From Apostichopus japonicus (lineage: Eukaryota > Echinodermata > Holothuroidea > Aspidochirotida > Stichopodidae), in assembly GCF_037975245.1 (NCBI RefSeq), contig NC_092562.1:22397054-22461053 (forward strand): DNA of 64,000 bases, given 5' to 3'. Position 1 is the first letter of the stretch. Each line of letters starts with the position of its first letter. Under the pieces are notes generated by a model that was not told the DNA's origin, did not search any database, and saw nothing but the letters and a program-made list of their open reading frames with translations. A program made the translations under genes and the position numbers. Positions 37,269 to 49,157 of this stretch are shown here, piece by piece.

Positions 37269-40200
37269 ATATCAATCATGGTACAACAAATATATAACTT
37301 GCATTTAAGCTACTTTGCCACGAATAGTCTCTGCAGGTTACACGTTATCCTGCTTGTGTTGCCTTTAGCGCTCATTGCCTGTTCGTCGAAAGAACGACGT
37401 TGCAAGGTTTAATAATGTCATAGAATACCTAAGAACTTGTTGTTTATGTGGTATCCTTCATCTTGGGTCAGTCTCTGTTGGACTTTCTGGTCATATAGTT
37501 TGACGTCAATGACAACGGCCAAATTAGAAGAGGCGAACTCGACCATATTCTTGACGCCCGCCTTGAGAGCTAGGCCTATCGACCTACTGTATGTTACTGT
37601 AGACTGTAGTGGTGACTACTATCAAAACTGTGTCCACTTCCAAGTATCAAAACAACCCACTTTTTCCATCTCAATTTTTCTGACATGAAGATTTCATGGA
37701 TTTATGACTTGGAAAAAATAATGTAACAGAAGATTACAAGTTTTTATTTGAAAGTGATGGGTGGCCTCCTCCTCCCCTCATAGCCACCTCAGTTCCTCTC
37801 CATTTTGTTATTTTATTTTAATTCTTTGTACATTTTATGTCAAACATCACAGGTTCAAAAGAAAGCTAAACATACTTCTTATAACCTTATACATCTTATA
37901 TCCTTATAAATAAAACATAACCTTATACAATTTTTATAGTCTTATAAAAGTTGTGATGCTATGGCCGGCTCCTCTTTCATACGTACACATCAAACAAACT
38001 TACCCTGGTCCTTCCTAGGAAAAGCTGTCTGAACACCAGTACAATGCTAATGTGGTAATCACTGAAAGCCTAATAATAGTAATAGGCCTAGGCCTATATA
38101 TATTTCTTAAATGCATTAGGCCTAGGCCTAAGTAGCCTTCAGAAGTACAAAAATGTGTAAACGTAATTATACAAAAATACATGAAGCGCAATCAAACAAA
38201 CTTATCATGGCCATTGCTCTGAAAAGCTACCTGAACACCAGTACTATCCTTAAATGGATGTCACAAAAACGAAGGCCTAATATAAATTAAATGCACTACG
38301 TAGAATTCAGCAGTACAGAATGTGGCAATACACTACACCTGGCGTACCTAACTACAGTACAGAAAATTGGTCGCGAGGGTAGCCATTTTCGTATATCTAA
38401 CATGTAGCTGTCCATGAGTCATAGCCAATCTGCTATAAACCAGACTTGGAGGCGGGGCTTAATCATCAAAAACGGACCTTTTTACTAAAAGTAGGGGCGG
38501 CAGCTCAGTGTTGTTTTAAGAAAGAAAAATCATTTAAACATCAAATAAAGCAAATAAAAGCCATAAAATGTCATTTACAGCTAGTAAAAGTTTTATTCAT
38601 ACCTACCTGTAAAAACAAATGGAAGTTTAAAATGTTAATAAAAAATATAATAAATAGGACCCTATCTTAGACGATACCACTGTTAAAAGACAATTTTATT
38701 CTATTCTCTTTCATAAAACATTAAACTGCAGATAACAAACCAATCGCTGAGAAGTAATATGTCACGTGCCCATAATAAACCATAGACATCGAATAATAAT
38801 TAACAAATGAGCAGGAAAACGTGGGGAAAAGTTCCCTACAAACAAGTTTCGGAGCGTGTGCAAAAACATTCTGGTTCAATCGTTTTCAGTCCGATTTGGC
38901 CCGATTTCGACATAAATCGGTGAAAAAGTCATAGAATGAGATAAAATTCTCGAATAAAAAATAGTAACTTTTGTTGGTCTATATGATATATTCTTGCTCT
39001 GGAAATTCCAGAGAAAAAGAGCTTTGTATGAAGACGCTGAAAATTTTTTAAGAGAAGAGAGAGTCCCACTTACTGTTACAATATCTCTATACATGTAATG
39101 TATTGAGATAAAAATGTTCATAACATTTTGAGATCAAAACAAAGATTCAAATATTATTTGATATTCTTTGAAATGATTCAACTACAATTTCATACCATGA
39201 TCACTTTTTGCTGAAATGTGTTGTCAACAAGGCCTAGCTTTATTATATTTGAGTGCACACATATGATAGCCTATAAAATATTATGACATACTTTGCTATC
39301 TCTACACAAGGGAAAGTAACATTACAAGTAATTGTTTTTAAAGAATATACTTTGTGCTTACAGATGCAAGAATTTTTCCAGACAATGGGTAAGGGACTAT
39401 TAGCCAATCACAAATAATTGGAAACGCATCATTGACTACTTTTAGCATGAAAATGCAGTAATTGAAATGTTGGTACCATGTACCTTGAGTTGATTTATGA
39501 TTTATTTGTTTTCAAACAAATTCAATCATCAGAAGGATTGGACAAAATTTCGGTTCTTTTGAGAAGTTTGTGGTTTGCTTGAAAAGAAAGAAAGATGTTC
39601 ATTCAAATATGTGTTGCTTTGTATAGGCCTAGTTGTGAGTGTGGATACTTGGGGTTTTTCTCAAGAAAACAAGTTTAAGTCTGCTGGAAGCAAGTAATTT
39701 GATGATTTTGCATCCCTGGCTAAAACAGTGCCTCTCGGACGCAGAATCCTGTGTTCGTAACAATGCGGCAACCACGTCATTTAACCTTACAAAAAAATTC
39801 ACTTCACAATCAGTTTCATCCTTTTGGTCTGTAGGAATTGAACCTTATACCTTGTGTCAGACATGAGTCCATATTGTTCTACAATCTTTCTTTTCTATCC
39901 CTGGTGTGTCACTCATGGTCATATATCTGCAAAGTCTGCTCAAGATGACTGTCACTTTCAGAGGTGTTCAATTGTACAAAGGGCACTGGTCTTGATGATG
40001 GTCTTTCATATAAATTTCTCTTACATCACATCTCACATTCTTCATACTTGTTATTAATACATGCATTGTGGAAGGCGCCTTATCAGGACCACCAACCCAG
40101 TATGCAAAGATTGCACATTGAAGCATTTTCTCCCATCAGGACTTCCATCATCCCTAGTTTGGACAGCCCATAGCATCAATACCAAAATGAGATAAGTTGT

Positions 40201-41145
40201 GCAGTACCCTCACTACACTCACCTTACATGATTACTCTACATAGTAGTGTGTGTTGATTTTCTGTACAAGTTTGTCTATTTCATAATATGTGGACTGTGT
40301 TCAATATAGGTCTTCATGTAGCTGTAGTGATAGACAATGTGATACACAGTGTTTCAATTCAAACACCACCTTTACAACCAGTTCATATTTCTTACAGAGT
40401 CTAATTTACATCAGTTTTGTTTTCATTCTGGGGCACTTGCAGCATGTATGATTTTGAACAACCATTTATCAGAATTATATCAGAAAACTGCTGTGCTTGT
40501 GTGTGATGACTTAAAAACATTCCTCGGTTAGCTCAGTAATATCCTGTGAAAGAAAATTTGTGCTGCTACCATCATATTTCAAACATGGCCTCTCGGCCTT
40601 AAATTACTTGTTAGGCTGTGACCACTCACAGGTTAAAAACAAACTATAGGTATGTAACTGTTTGTTAGGCCTATGTAAGGCCCTGGCCTAGCCTAGAGGC
40701 CTATGTCCAAATTTGATAGGCCAACACACATCCATACCACCAGTAACCTAACAGCAAGTCAGAGTATAGACAGTAATTGAAACTTAAAAGGTTATTGACT
40801 AGTATGATATACACTACATAAACTCAACAAACATGTACTGCACAGTAGTCAGTACTTCTGAACCTATGTACCACCAGTACAAGCCCAGATGTTACATTTG
40901 TGCACATAGTATCGGCATGTTACCGTACACCATCATGTTCATCCAAATATCTTGAAAGAAAATTTATGAAATTGCCAAGGCATTATCTAGCACTTTTACA
41001 ACAGGGCCAACCAATAACTTCGCTATGCAGCGAAATTTAACTGCTAGCCTACATGCAGACAACACATCATTTCTTATATCATCTCTCTTGTGTAGTCTGC
41101 ATTGTATGGTTTACGTTAACAACAGTGCGTGTAGCACATGCCTAC
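37269..41145. other. Probable intron, no confident exon
   Basis: CpG is raised at 37370-37600, with a CRE (TGACGTCA, 37501-37508), and near 38350-38470, with a GC box (GGAGGCGGGGC). A two-copy duplication lies at about 37988-38285. TAGGCCTAGGCCTA occurs at about 38087 and 38130. The remainder is AT-rich and shows no coding signal. Confidence 0.35.
37988..38285 (+). repeat. Diverged two-copy duplication, offset about 202 bp
   Basis: ATCAAACAAACTTA at 37989 recurs at 38191. Both copies continue to AAAAGCTNNCTGAACACCAG and GCCTAATA. In the first copy the minus strand has a consensus donor (CCAGG|GTAAGTTT) after GTGTTCAG; in the second this donor is changed to ATAAGT. Confidence 0.6.
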
Positions 41146-41224
41146 CTCCATCAGAGTATCGCAGCAGTACTACGACCAACGGTGCCAGAAATAGCCATTC
41201 GAACATCTCCATCAAATTCCTCAT
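41146..41224 (-). CDS. Candidate first coding exon with signal peptide
   Basis: On the minus strand an ATG in good context (GTCGCCATGAGG, 41222-41224) opens 26 codons and one base, ending at a usable donor, GGAG|GTAGGC. The peptide has the three parts of a signal sequence: a start MRNLMEMFEW, a hydrophobic stretch LFLAPLVVVLL, and a polar end RYSDG that could hold the cleavage site. The surroundings (41100-41560) are the most CpG-rich part of this side of the window, as expected for a 5' end. If real, the product is secreted or a membrane protein, and the gene runs left across the low-gene 41 kb. A plus-strand open frame covering the same bases is treated as a shadow. The donor is not ideal. 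Confidence 0.4.
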
Positions 41225-41560
41225 GGCGACTTCAGAAGACTCCGTTCCTTTCTCTCAACAGCTCAAGATAAACAGCAAGTGAACCGTTAAGTTTTGCAGA
41301 GCATAGATGCACGAACTAATGTCGTTGTGGTCCAATGGAAAAGGAAATAAACACTGTGTTGACTACCGTCTGCCCAGGGATTGTATATTTGGTAACACTT
41401 CGTCAACACTGAAGGATTTTGGTAGACGATCGCGTTGTTAACTTCTGAATCTTTGTTTAACTGGTTCCCTCAGTTTATTTCCAACACAAGAAACTTAGTG
41501 CATCAGTTTTAAGCACTAGCTTCGGCTTTGACTCGTTATTCTTCTTGGCGCATATGGTTG
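41225..41560 (-). promoter_or_regulatory. CpG-rich 5' region of the 41-kb candidate gene
   Basis: CpG words are dense here (ACGATCGCG near 41427, CTTCGGC near 41520, GCGCA near 41548) compared with the next kilobases on either side. It would hold the 5' untranslated sequence and promoter for the minus-strand exon at 41146-41224. No clear TATA box or initiator was found. Confidence 0.35.
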
Positions 41561-41969
41561 GAAACATGGGGTGACTGAATATATATCCAGGTTTTGTCTT
41601 CAATTCAATTTAGAAACAAATTACATCAAATTAAACAGAAAACACAATATTGGCGTATTTGGAAGCTTTCAATTAAAAAAAAATACCATAAACGTGTGCA
41701 AAAATTTGTGAAGTGATTAATAAGGCCGATACCAGCTGTTTTATTCTATTCTCAGAAATAATTCCAAGGCTCAGTTAGACAACAGTAAATTTTGCACATG
41801 TATCAAAGGTTATTGTTCTATAATGCTTGACCCGGTAACGATTAATCACTTGATATTAGAACTAAAGGATTAAGTATTTAAATATATTTCAATATGGCAA
41901 GGACGAAGAGGCTCGGCAACTTTCCTTCTTAAAGGCAACTGTTGGAAACCTCGACCTGTTGGCAATAAG

Positions 41970-42290
41970 ATAAGTGATATCTGGAATTATTTATTAATAT
42001 CACTCATAATGTAGGCCTGTTGATATCAGTAATTGAAGCATACGAAATCAAATATGATGTGCTTAAAATCATTTCAACGATTACAGACTGATGTTATCAA
42101 TTATATTCAATTATCTAAAATTATATCATGGTATCATCAAATGTATTGATGATCTCAAAAATTAAATAATGAAATCATTTATTACGTGCAAACATGATCA
42201 ATAATTAGACGTAATCATCAATCAATCTGTGCTGATATTTGATGATATACTGTTTCAAACACGAATGATCTAATCAAATGCAATTGTCAC
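41970..42290. repeat. TGAT/ATCA-rich cryptic simple sequence
   Basis: Short words such as GATATC, TGATGAT, ATCATCAA and GATCA recur on both strands without a fixed period. A similar segment lies at 44200-44460. Both flank the 42.8-44.2 kb transposon cluster. It looks like decayed simple sequence rather than a gene. Confidence 0.45.
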
Positions 42291-42844
42291 AGCCGTATGT
42301 CTTCTATATACGGGTCTTGCAATAGTGAGAGAGCTGTGTCCATATACGGCTCTGGCAATTGTTATAGGGTCTCTAGCAATTGTTTCCATGTATAGCGCCA
42401 TCTATTACGATTGTAGCACTTTTCCCCATGAATTTGTTACACACATTAAATTCTCAAAGCCATCGGAGCATAAATAGAAGTTATGAATTGGCATGTTCTG
42501 TTTTACCTCCATGGTTCTACCTACATTGGTAATTAATGGTAAGGATTACCATGGCACATGTAAATAATAATAGCTGAAATTAAGGTAAGCGTATCACTTT
42601 CTCAACCTTTCTCAACCTTCTAAACGGCTGTCTTGGTGTTATCTTCACCATTCTAAATTGCGAACTAAAATTACCGTGAGTTTCACATTACACCATCAGT
42701 CGTGACGCGTTAGCAACCAAGCATCGGTGATACCTGGTCATTTTAGAATAGTAGTCCTACGTCATCCACTCTCCTCTGTGTCACTATAGCAACCATTACT
42801 TCCATGGTGATATCATTCAATTCTTTGGAGCTAGATCTCTAACA

Positions 42845-44192
42845 CAGGGGCGTATCCAGGATTTTCCAATAGGGGGGGCGCCAGGCATGAATGATCGCCG
42901 TCCTGGGGGATGGGTCTAAGGGGAGGGGTGTACAATTTTTGCTTTCAAAGAAGGGCTGAAATGCAAAATGGTGTCATATGCATGGGCGGCGATCCGTTCT
43001 TCCGAGTGGGGGGGTGGGGGAGGGGATATGACCTTGTTGACTATCTAAGCGTAGCGCCACCATGAGTTGGCGCGAAGCGTACAAGAAAATTTTGGGATTA
43101 ACAAACCCTCTAGATGGCCGGAAACGGCACTTCCCGAGGTTTCCAAGCGGCATATACCCAACTTTAAAATAGGGATGTCATGTCCGAAATATCTCATAAT
43201 CAGGATCCAAAATACTTTTTTTTTTTAATTTCGGGTGTTATTTTGGGAAAATTGCCCCTGTAAATCTTGTTTCAGGCGCAACGTTAGAATGTTCGAGAGC
43301 TCTGTTATATTATTCGATGAAGAAAATGGCCTCATGCAGGCTATTATAGGCCTATACACATGCAATACACAATTACACATAGTTACATTCCTAGGTACCG
43401 ATTGCTAGGGCATCCAGGTGAAACGTGTATTAATCATTACCCTGGTTACATGAGATTCTCAGCTGTTCGAGGGAACATGTACGTGTGTAGGCCTACTATA
43501 GGGCCTATATGAATACTATGAGCGTGCATATATGTACTATATCAATACCGTGGGCGCAATAATACATTTTGTTGTTATAGGGCCAATGAAGCCTACAGTC
43601 AACTATTTTTGCTTTATAAAGACGCTTTATTTGAAAAGATCGCACTGCGTTTATGGTAGGCGAGAAATGAAGCTAAAAAAGAGCCGTACATTAACAAAGA
43701 TGCATAAATGTAGGCATGAAAATATTCTTATCCGTGGCATTTGGTGGTAGGGGGGGGATATGGTGCATTACATCCCCTCCACCCATTTTCATGGGGGGAT
43801 ATATCCCCCCTCCACCCAGGATCGCCGCCCATGGCCATATGTGATCCATTTTTCGACCTTAATAATAAGCAACATTTCCAGTAAATATGGACACAAAATG
43901 CACAATTTAGTATGGCTGGCATGTCATTTAGTGTTTATAGTGATAATACAAACACAATTACCATCTATGTTTCTAAAACTATTATGCCGCCGAACTTCGC
44001 CAGAACCTTTTTTTGGCAAACAAAAAATAAAGCATACGGGAGGGGGGGGGGGGGGTTGAGCGATCACCGACATCTCACATAAAGGTCGTCATCAATTTTT
44101 TTGTTTTTTTTTGCTAAACTTTTTTTTTTTTTTTTGGTGACGGCCAATAGGGGGGGCGCGCGCCTGTTGCGCCCCCCCTGGATACGCCCCTG
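42845..44192. mobile_element. Outer DNA transposon, interrupted by a nested one
   Basis: The left end CAGGGGCGTATCCAGG and the right end CCTGGATACGCCCCTG are exact inverted repeats over 16 bases. TCTAACA abuts both ends (42838-42844 and 44193-44199), a 7-bp duplication; hAT elements usually make 8. Without the nested insert the element is about 490 bp. It ends in G- and T-rich sequence and has no transposase frame. The family also leaves ends at 37003 and, more decayed, near 61455. Confidence 0.75.
42981..43833 (+). mobile_element. Nested hAT-like element, CATGGGCGGCGATC family (copy 1)
   Basis: The element starts CATGGGCGGCGATCC and ends GGATCGCCGCCCATG. The flanking 8 bp are GTCATATG (42973-42980) and GCCATATG (43834-43841), one mismatch. 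It sits inside the element at 42845-44192, so it inserted later. The interior includes the shared core near 43046-43140. An open frame through 43532-43750 is conserved in copy 2 at 53503-53760, but it has no domain I recognise and crosses G-rich sequence, so it is probably not protein. Confidence 0.8.
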
Positions 44193-44199
44193 TCTAACA

Positions 44200-45906
44200 T
44201 ATACATATGATGATATCAACAATTACAAATCAATAGATTAGAATAAATTATATTAGCCATCAAAATGTTGATTATCAAGCAATTCAATAAATGATTGGTT
44301 ATATAATGAAGATGGATTGATTATATAATTAATTAATTAATTAATCCATGGATCATTTCATTGATGAAATTTGTTGATGATCATGACCGGTTCATCTGCG
44401 GAACCACCGATTCATTTGATGATATGATCAAATAATTGAAGAAAACTGTCTAGAATGGTATGAATGACAAGCAGTACATTTTGTTCGCAGTTCGGACATC
44501 ACGTACGTCTCTGTCACGAAGCGGAGGATTTACGAAGTGAACTAAAAGTACTTTGAAGAACTAAATGAGAATGGGAGGTATATAGAGTTTAACGAGCATA
44601 TTGCTGAATCATTAACAAAGGCTATTGAATAGTTACATGCATGCTGTGGCAACTGGATACCGGTGTATATATTACCAGCATTGACAACGTGTTACTTGCA
44701 TCAACCATCGTTAGAACACAAGTGTGACGTTCGGATCGAATGACAATAAACTGACACAGGCCTGGTAGGAACTGTTACAAGAAGGACAGTCTTCTGCGTC
44801 GGGAATGGCAGGACAGTATAGGTGGACGGGCGGGGAAGGGTCCTTTGATAACATGCTCCCATCCTTTCAACGATTTCTACCTTCCCTCGTGGAACTCATT
44901 TACATATTGATTTGAGACGATTATACCTTGTGTGCCGGTTGAGTCCTAGCCTCGCTCCTTGCGAATCACTTGCTTAGAGAGGGAATTCGAAACAGTGACC
45001 TGAGAAGGACAAGTCCTTTCCTGATTTCTCACTCCAACTGAGAAATCCAACCCTTAGTTGTTGACGATCTCATCGCCAAATAGGGTAGGAAGCAGATGGG
45101 AGAGGGGTGGGGAATGGGCAGCTGGCAGTTTTTGTGTCCTATTGTTTTCAGTCAGTATAGTATACATCCGTGCACAAGGCTCAGTGGGTTTGTTTGCGTT
45201 TCTCCAATTAGTAAATAACATGAAATGTCAGATTATATCATTATCACACATAGATAAAAGGAAGCGCGCCCCTTTGATTTATCCTTTTGGAAGGGGGAGG
45301 GGGGAATAAGTCCCCTACCCAGAAGTATATGTATTGCGCCACTGCATATTGGTATTTGCGTTCTCTGTGTGACAGTATCGGCCGATAATAGTAGCACATA
45401 CTTTGAAAAATAATTCATAGTCCATCTGTACCGTGTTCTTAGACGTCAGACCCGCATGGCTATTTTAGACGTCAAAGCCGTATATAGACACATATAACAA
45501 CTCTCTGCACATACGGCTCTTTTACACGTTCAGAGCCTTATATACTGTATATAAGGCTCTGTACACGTTATTAACAGAGCGCCCTCACCTTGGCGACCTA
45601 AGCTGAATTTGACGTTATTTTCCGTTGGCTCCACAATTCTAAAGCAACTTCGTGGCAGCATATAGCTATAACAGCGAGGATAGTGATTTACGGCCAAAGT
45701 AAATAAATACGTGATTTGCAAAATATTAATTTATTACAAGATCCAAGCGCGTTTGATAACCCAAATGTAAAGAATCAATATAAGTTGAACGCATTGAGGT
45801 TTCGATGGCTTCATTGCACTAGACTTCTTCTTTACAAATCTTCCAAAATAGAATGTTAAAAACCATTACTTTTAAACATCGACGTTATCCTACTATAGTA
45901 CTTTGC
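44200..45906. other. Non-coding DNA with palindromes
   Basis: TGAT-rich sequence at 44200-44460, including a run of AATT repeats near 44325-44343. A lone TIR-like end, CAGTGGCGCAATAC reversed, lies at about 45333-45345 with no partner found. A perfect palindrome lies at 45531-45561. No exon was seen. Confidence 0.35.
45531..45561. repeat. Near-perfect palindrome, 14-bp arms
   Basis: CAGAGCCTTATATA (45531-45544) is the exact reverse complement of 45548-45561, with a 3-base centre. ACGTT-like flanks lie on both sides. The words CATATACGGCTCT in this area also occur near 42345, suggesting a dispersed small repeat. Confidence 0.8.
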
Positions 45907-46411
45907 ACAAAGACCTTGGCAATCTTAAGGTCAGCGACATTCATGTTCTCATGTTACTCATGTTATTTATAATTATATCAACAATATTCTCCCCCGTGTC
46001 TTCAGTGATATTGTTAATCCCAGTAATTCCGCGTATATTCGTAACAGTACGAGGAATAATACCCATTTTTCAGTTAGCAGTCATCACTCGAAACACGGTA
46101 AATTACTCTTGAATAACTACTGCTATAAAACCTGGAAAGTGCTTCCGAATGATATAAAAACTGTTAAATCTTATGTAACGTTTAAGCGCAAACTAAAAGC
46201 CCACCTAATTGAAAACTACGTTGATTGAGTATTGATTATCTCATGTTTATTTTTCTCTACTCTTAATTGTTACCTTCTTTCATTGTTATTTGTTATTTTT
46301 TGGTCGCTAGCTCGACAAAACTACTATTGTTTTTCTAGTGTCCTGTTTATACTATACCACTGTTCTATTGTTCTTATGTAAAGACGAAATAAATGAAATG
46401 AAAGAAATAAA
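45907..46411 (+). pseudogene. CR1/L2-like LINE fragment, reverse transcriptase C-terminus
   Basis: From 45965 to the stop at 46226-46228 a frame of 87 codons reads as the end of a non-LTR reverse transcriptase. NYINNILPRVF is followed by a NTHFSVSSHHSKHG stretch and then TWKVLPNDIKTVKSYVTFKRKL. The same protein continues upstream in another frame (KDLGNLKVSDIHVLML, from about 45907), so there is a frameshift near 45955-45962. The 3' end carries ATGAAATGAAA-type repeats (about 46386-46411), typical of CR1/L2-like tails. The rest of the element is absent. Confidence 0.7.
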
Positions 46412-46771
46412 CCAGAAATAGCTGTTACAATGTAAATGGCCCGAACCACTATGTTGATGTACAATTTCACTATGGCATGGTAAGCACAGGTCAGTCGACT
46501 CTGCGTGGCAATACACACCTCCACCAAAAACCCCATTGACTTACACACTAAATCACAAAAGTAATGTGGTCTCGAAGGTTTAGGAGGGTAAATGCAAGCT
46601 GTAGTTATTCAATGCGAGATTTGATTGGCAAATTAAGGGAAAGTCGAAAAAGACTCTCTCTGTAACTCTGTATATTTGCGTACTCAGTACTGAAAACTTG
46701 AGAAAACTTTGCACGGCTTCATATATATTTTGAAAGCCGTGCACGTAAAAATAGGCCGTCATTTTGCGAAA
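46412..46771. other. Non-coding DNA between LINE tail and satellite
   Basis: No gene was seen. The sequence just before 46772 begins to resemble satellite words. Confidence 0.35.
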
Positions 46772-47093
46772 CCGTCACGACGCACTTCTATTCCTTCAAG
46801 CCCAAACAGGCTCGAGTGAACATTATTATGTGAATATTGCGTCGATAAAGGACAACTTAGACGCTGATTTCGGGGTTAATTTGTAAATAAATATAATGAA
46901 TTGTCAATACATACCTTAAGGTAACCGTTTCCAAGGTCAATAATAAGCTATTACCGATCGGCTATAGGCAATTGCAGTGATTACGTCATCAATTCCTCGT
47001 GTCGAAGGTATGCCGATAGCTATTACCAATTGGCTGGATGCCAACGTGTCGAAGCTACATAGGCTGAGCTACAATGTGAGCTTATGTACAAAT

Positions 47094-47163
47094 GGCCTGT
47101 TGGTTTTGAAGGTATGGTTCTCGTTTGGTGTGCGCGAGGTCCCGGGGTCGATTCCCCGTCAAC
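47094..47163 (+). tRNA. tRNA-Pro-like pseudogene in satellite, copy 1
   Basis: GGCCTGTTGGTT, GGTATGGTTCTCG, TTTGG, GAGGTCCCGG and TCGATTCCCC match animal tRNA-Pro(UGG) in order and spacing, and T-runs follow. The acceptor 3' half (GTCAAC) does not pair with GGCCTGT, the anticodon stem is disturbed, and the B box here is GGGTCGATTCC, so it should not be a working tRNA. It is part of a long satellite unit. Confidence 0.6.
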
Positions 47164-47882
47164 TTTTTTCTTTTCTTGTATTTCTCGCGTAGAACATATT
47201 TCGATTGCACGATTTTTGGACATGCAGCATTTGAATCTGTTTCAATCTTACTATTAAATAGGTATAATTTCTTTTCATGTTTTCACGGTCAATAAATAGC
47301 TATTACCGATCGTCTATAGGCAATTGCAGTGAATACGTCGTCAATTCCTCGTGTCGAAGCTATCTAGTTGCCGTGAGCAACTCAATTACGTGTACATGTT
47401 GTCTCGAAGCGACTAGCTAATGGTAATTGCCCCGTCGCGTCGAACTTTTATTCCTTCAAGCCCAAATAGGCTCGAGTGAAAATTATTATGTGTATATTGT
47501 CCATTGTTGTCCTTTATTACGTGTAGATGATGTCTCGAAGCTACGTGGTAGTGTTAATTGCCCCGTCGCGTCGAACTTTTATTCCTTCAAGCCCAAATAG
47601 GCTCGAGTGAACAATATTATGTGTATATTGCGTCACTAAGGGACGACTTAGATGCTGATTTCGGGGTTAATTTGAAATATGTACAATGAATTGTCAATAC
47701 ATACCTTATGGTAACCGTTTCCAAGGTCAATAAATAGTATTTCCGATCGGCTATAGGCAATTGCAGTGGTTACGTCATCAATTCCTCGTGTCGAAGGTAT
47801 GCCGATAGCTATTACCAATTGGCTGGAGGCCAACGTGTCGAAGCTACATAGGCTGAGTTACAATGTGAGTTTCTGTACATAT

Positions 47883-47951
47883 GGCCTGTTGGATTGAAGG
47901 TATGGTTTTCGTTTGGTGTGCGCGAGGTCCCGGGTTCGATTCCCCGTCAAC
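47883..47951 (+). tRNA. tRNA-Pro-like pseudogene in satellite, copy 2
   Basis: Same block as copy 1, with a perfect B box, GGTTCGATTCC, and a following CTTTTA. The A-box region (TGGATTGAAGG) is degenerate, and the acceptor stem cannot form. Confidence 0.6.
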
Positions 47952-49157
47952 TTTTATTCTTTTCTTGTATTTCTCGCGTAGAACATATTTCGATTGCACG
48001 ATTTTTGGACATGCAGCATTTGAATCTGTTTCAATCTTACTATTAAATAGGTATAATTTCTTTTCATGTTTTCACGGTCAATAAATAGCCATTACCGATC
48101 GTCTATAGGCAATTGCAGTGAATACGTCGTCTATTCCTCGTGTCGAAGCTATCTAGTGGCTGTGAGCATCTCAATTACGTGTACATGTTGTCTCGAACCG
48201 ACATGCTAGTGGTAAATGACGCGTCACATCGCACTTCTATACCTTCAAGCCCAAACAGGCTCGAGTGAACATTATTATGTGAATATTGCGTCAATGAGGG
48301 ACAACTTAGATGCTGATTTCGGGGTTAATTTGTAAATATATATAATGAATTGTCCATACATACCTTAAGGTAACCGTTTCCAAGATCAATAATTAGCTAT
48401 TACTGATCGGCTATAAGCAATTGCAGTGATTACGTCATCAATTCCTCGTGTCGAAGCTATCTAGTCGCCGTGAGTACGTCAATTACGTGTAGATGATGTC
48501 TCGAAGCTACGTGGTAGTGTTAATTGCCCCGTCGCGTCGAACTTTTATTCCTTCAAGCCCAAATAGGCTGGAGTGAAAATTATTATGTGTATATTGCGTC
48601 ACTAAGGGACGACTTAGATGCTGATTTCGGGGTTAATTTGTAGATATATATAATGAATTGTCAATACATACCTTAAGGTAACCGTTTCCAAGATCAATAA
48701 TTAGCTATTACTGATCGGCTATAGGCAATTGCAGTGATTACGTCATCAATTCCTCGTGTCGAAACTATCTAGTCGCCGTGAGTACGTCAATTACGTGTAG
48801 ATGATGTCTCGAAGCTACGTGGTAGTGTTAATTGCCCCGTCGCGTCGAACTTTTATTCCTTCAAGCCCAAATAGGCTCGAGTGAACATCAATATGTGTAT
48901 ATTGCGTCACTAAGGGACGACTTAGATGCTGATTTCGGGGTTAATTTGTAAATATGTATAATGAATTGTCAATAGATACCTTATGGTAACCGTTTCCAAG
49001 GTCAATAAATAGCTATTACTGATCGGCTATAGGCAATTGCAGTGGTTACGTAATCAATTCCTGGTGTCGAAGTATGCCGATAGCTATTACCAATTGGCTG
49101 GAGGCCAACGTGTTGAAGCTACATAGGCTGAGCTACAATGTGAGCTTATGTACAAAT

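Noticed and set aside
43532-43750. Open frame shared by two hAT-like copies as a possible transposase
   Set aside because: It is short, has no hAT catalytic or dimerisation signature, runs into G-rich sequence, and the elements are far too short to code for a transposase.
47023-47223. Satellite open frames as a repeated gene family
   Set aside because: The frames run through the tRNA-like block and T-runs and differ between units through indels; the periodic DNA explains them.
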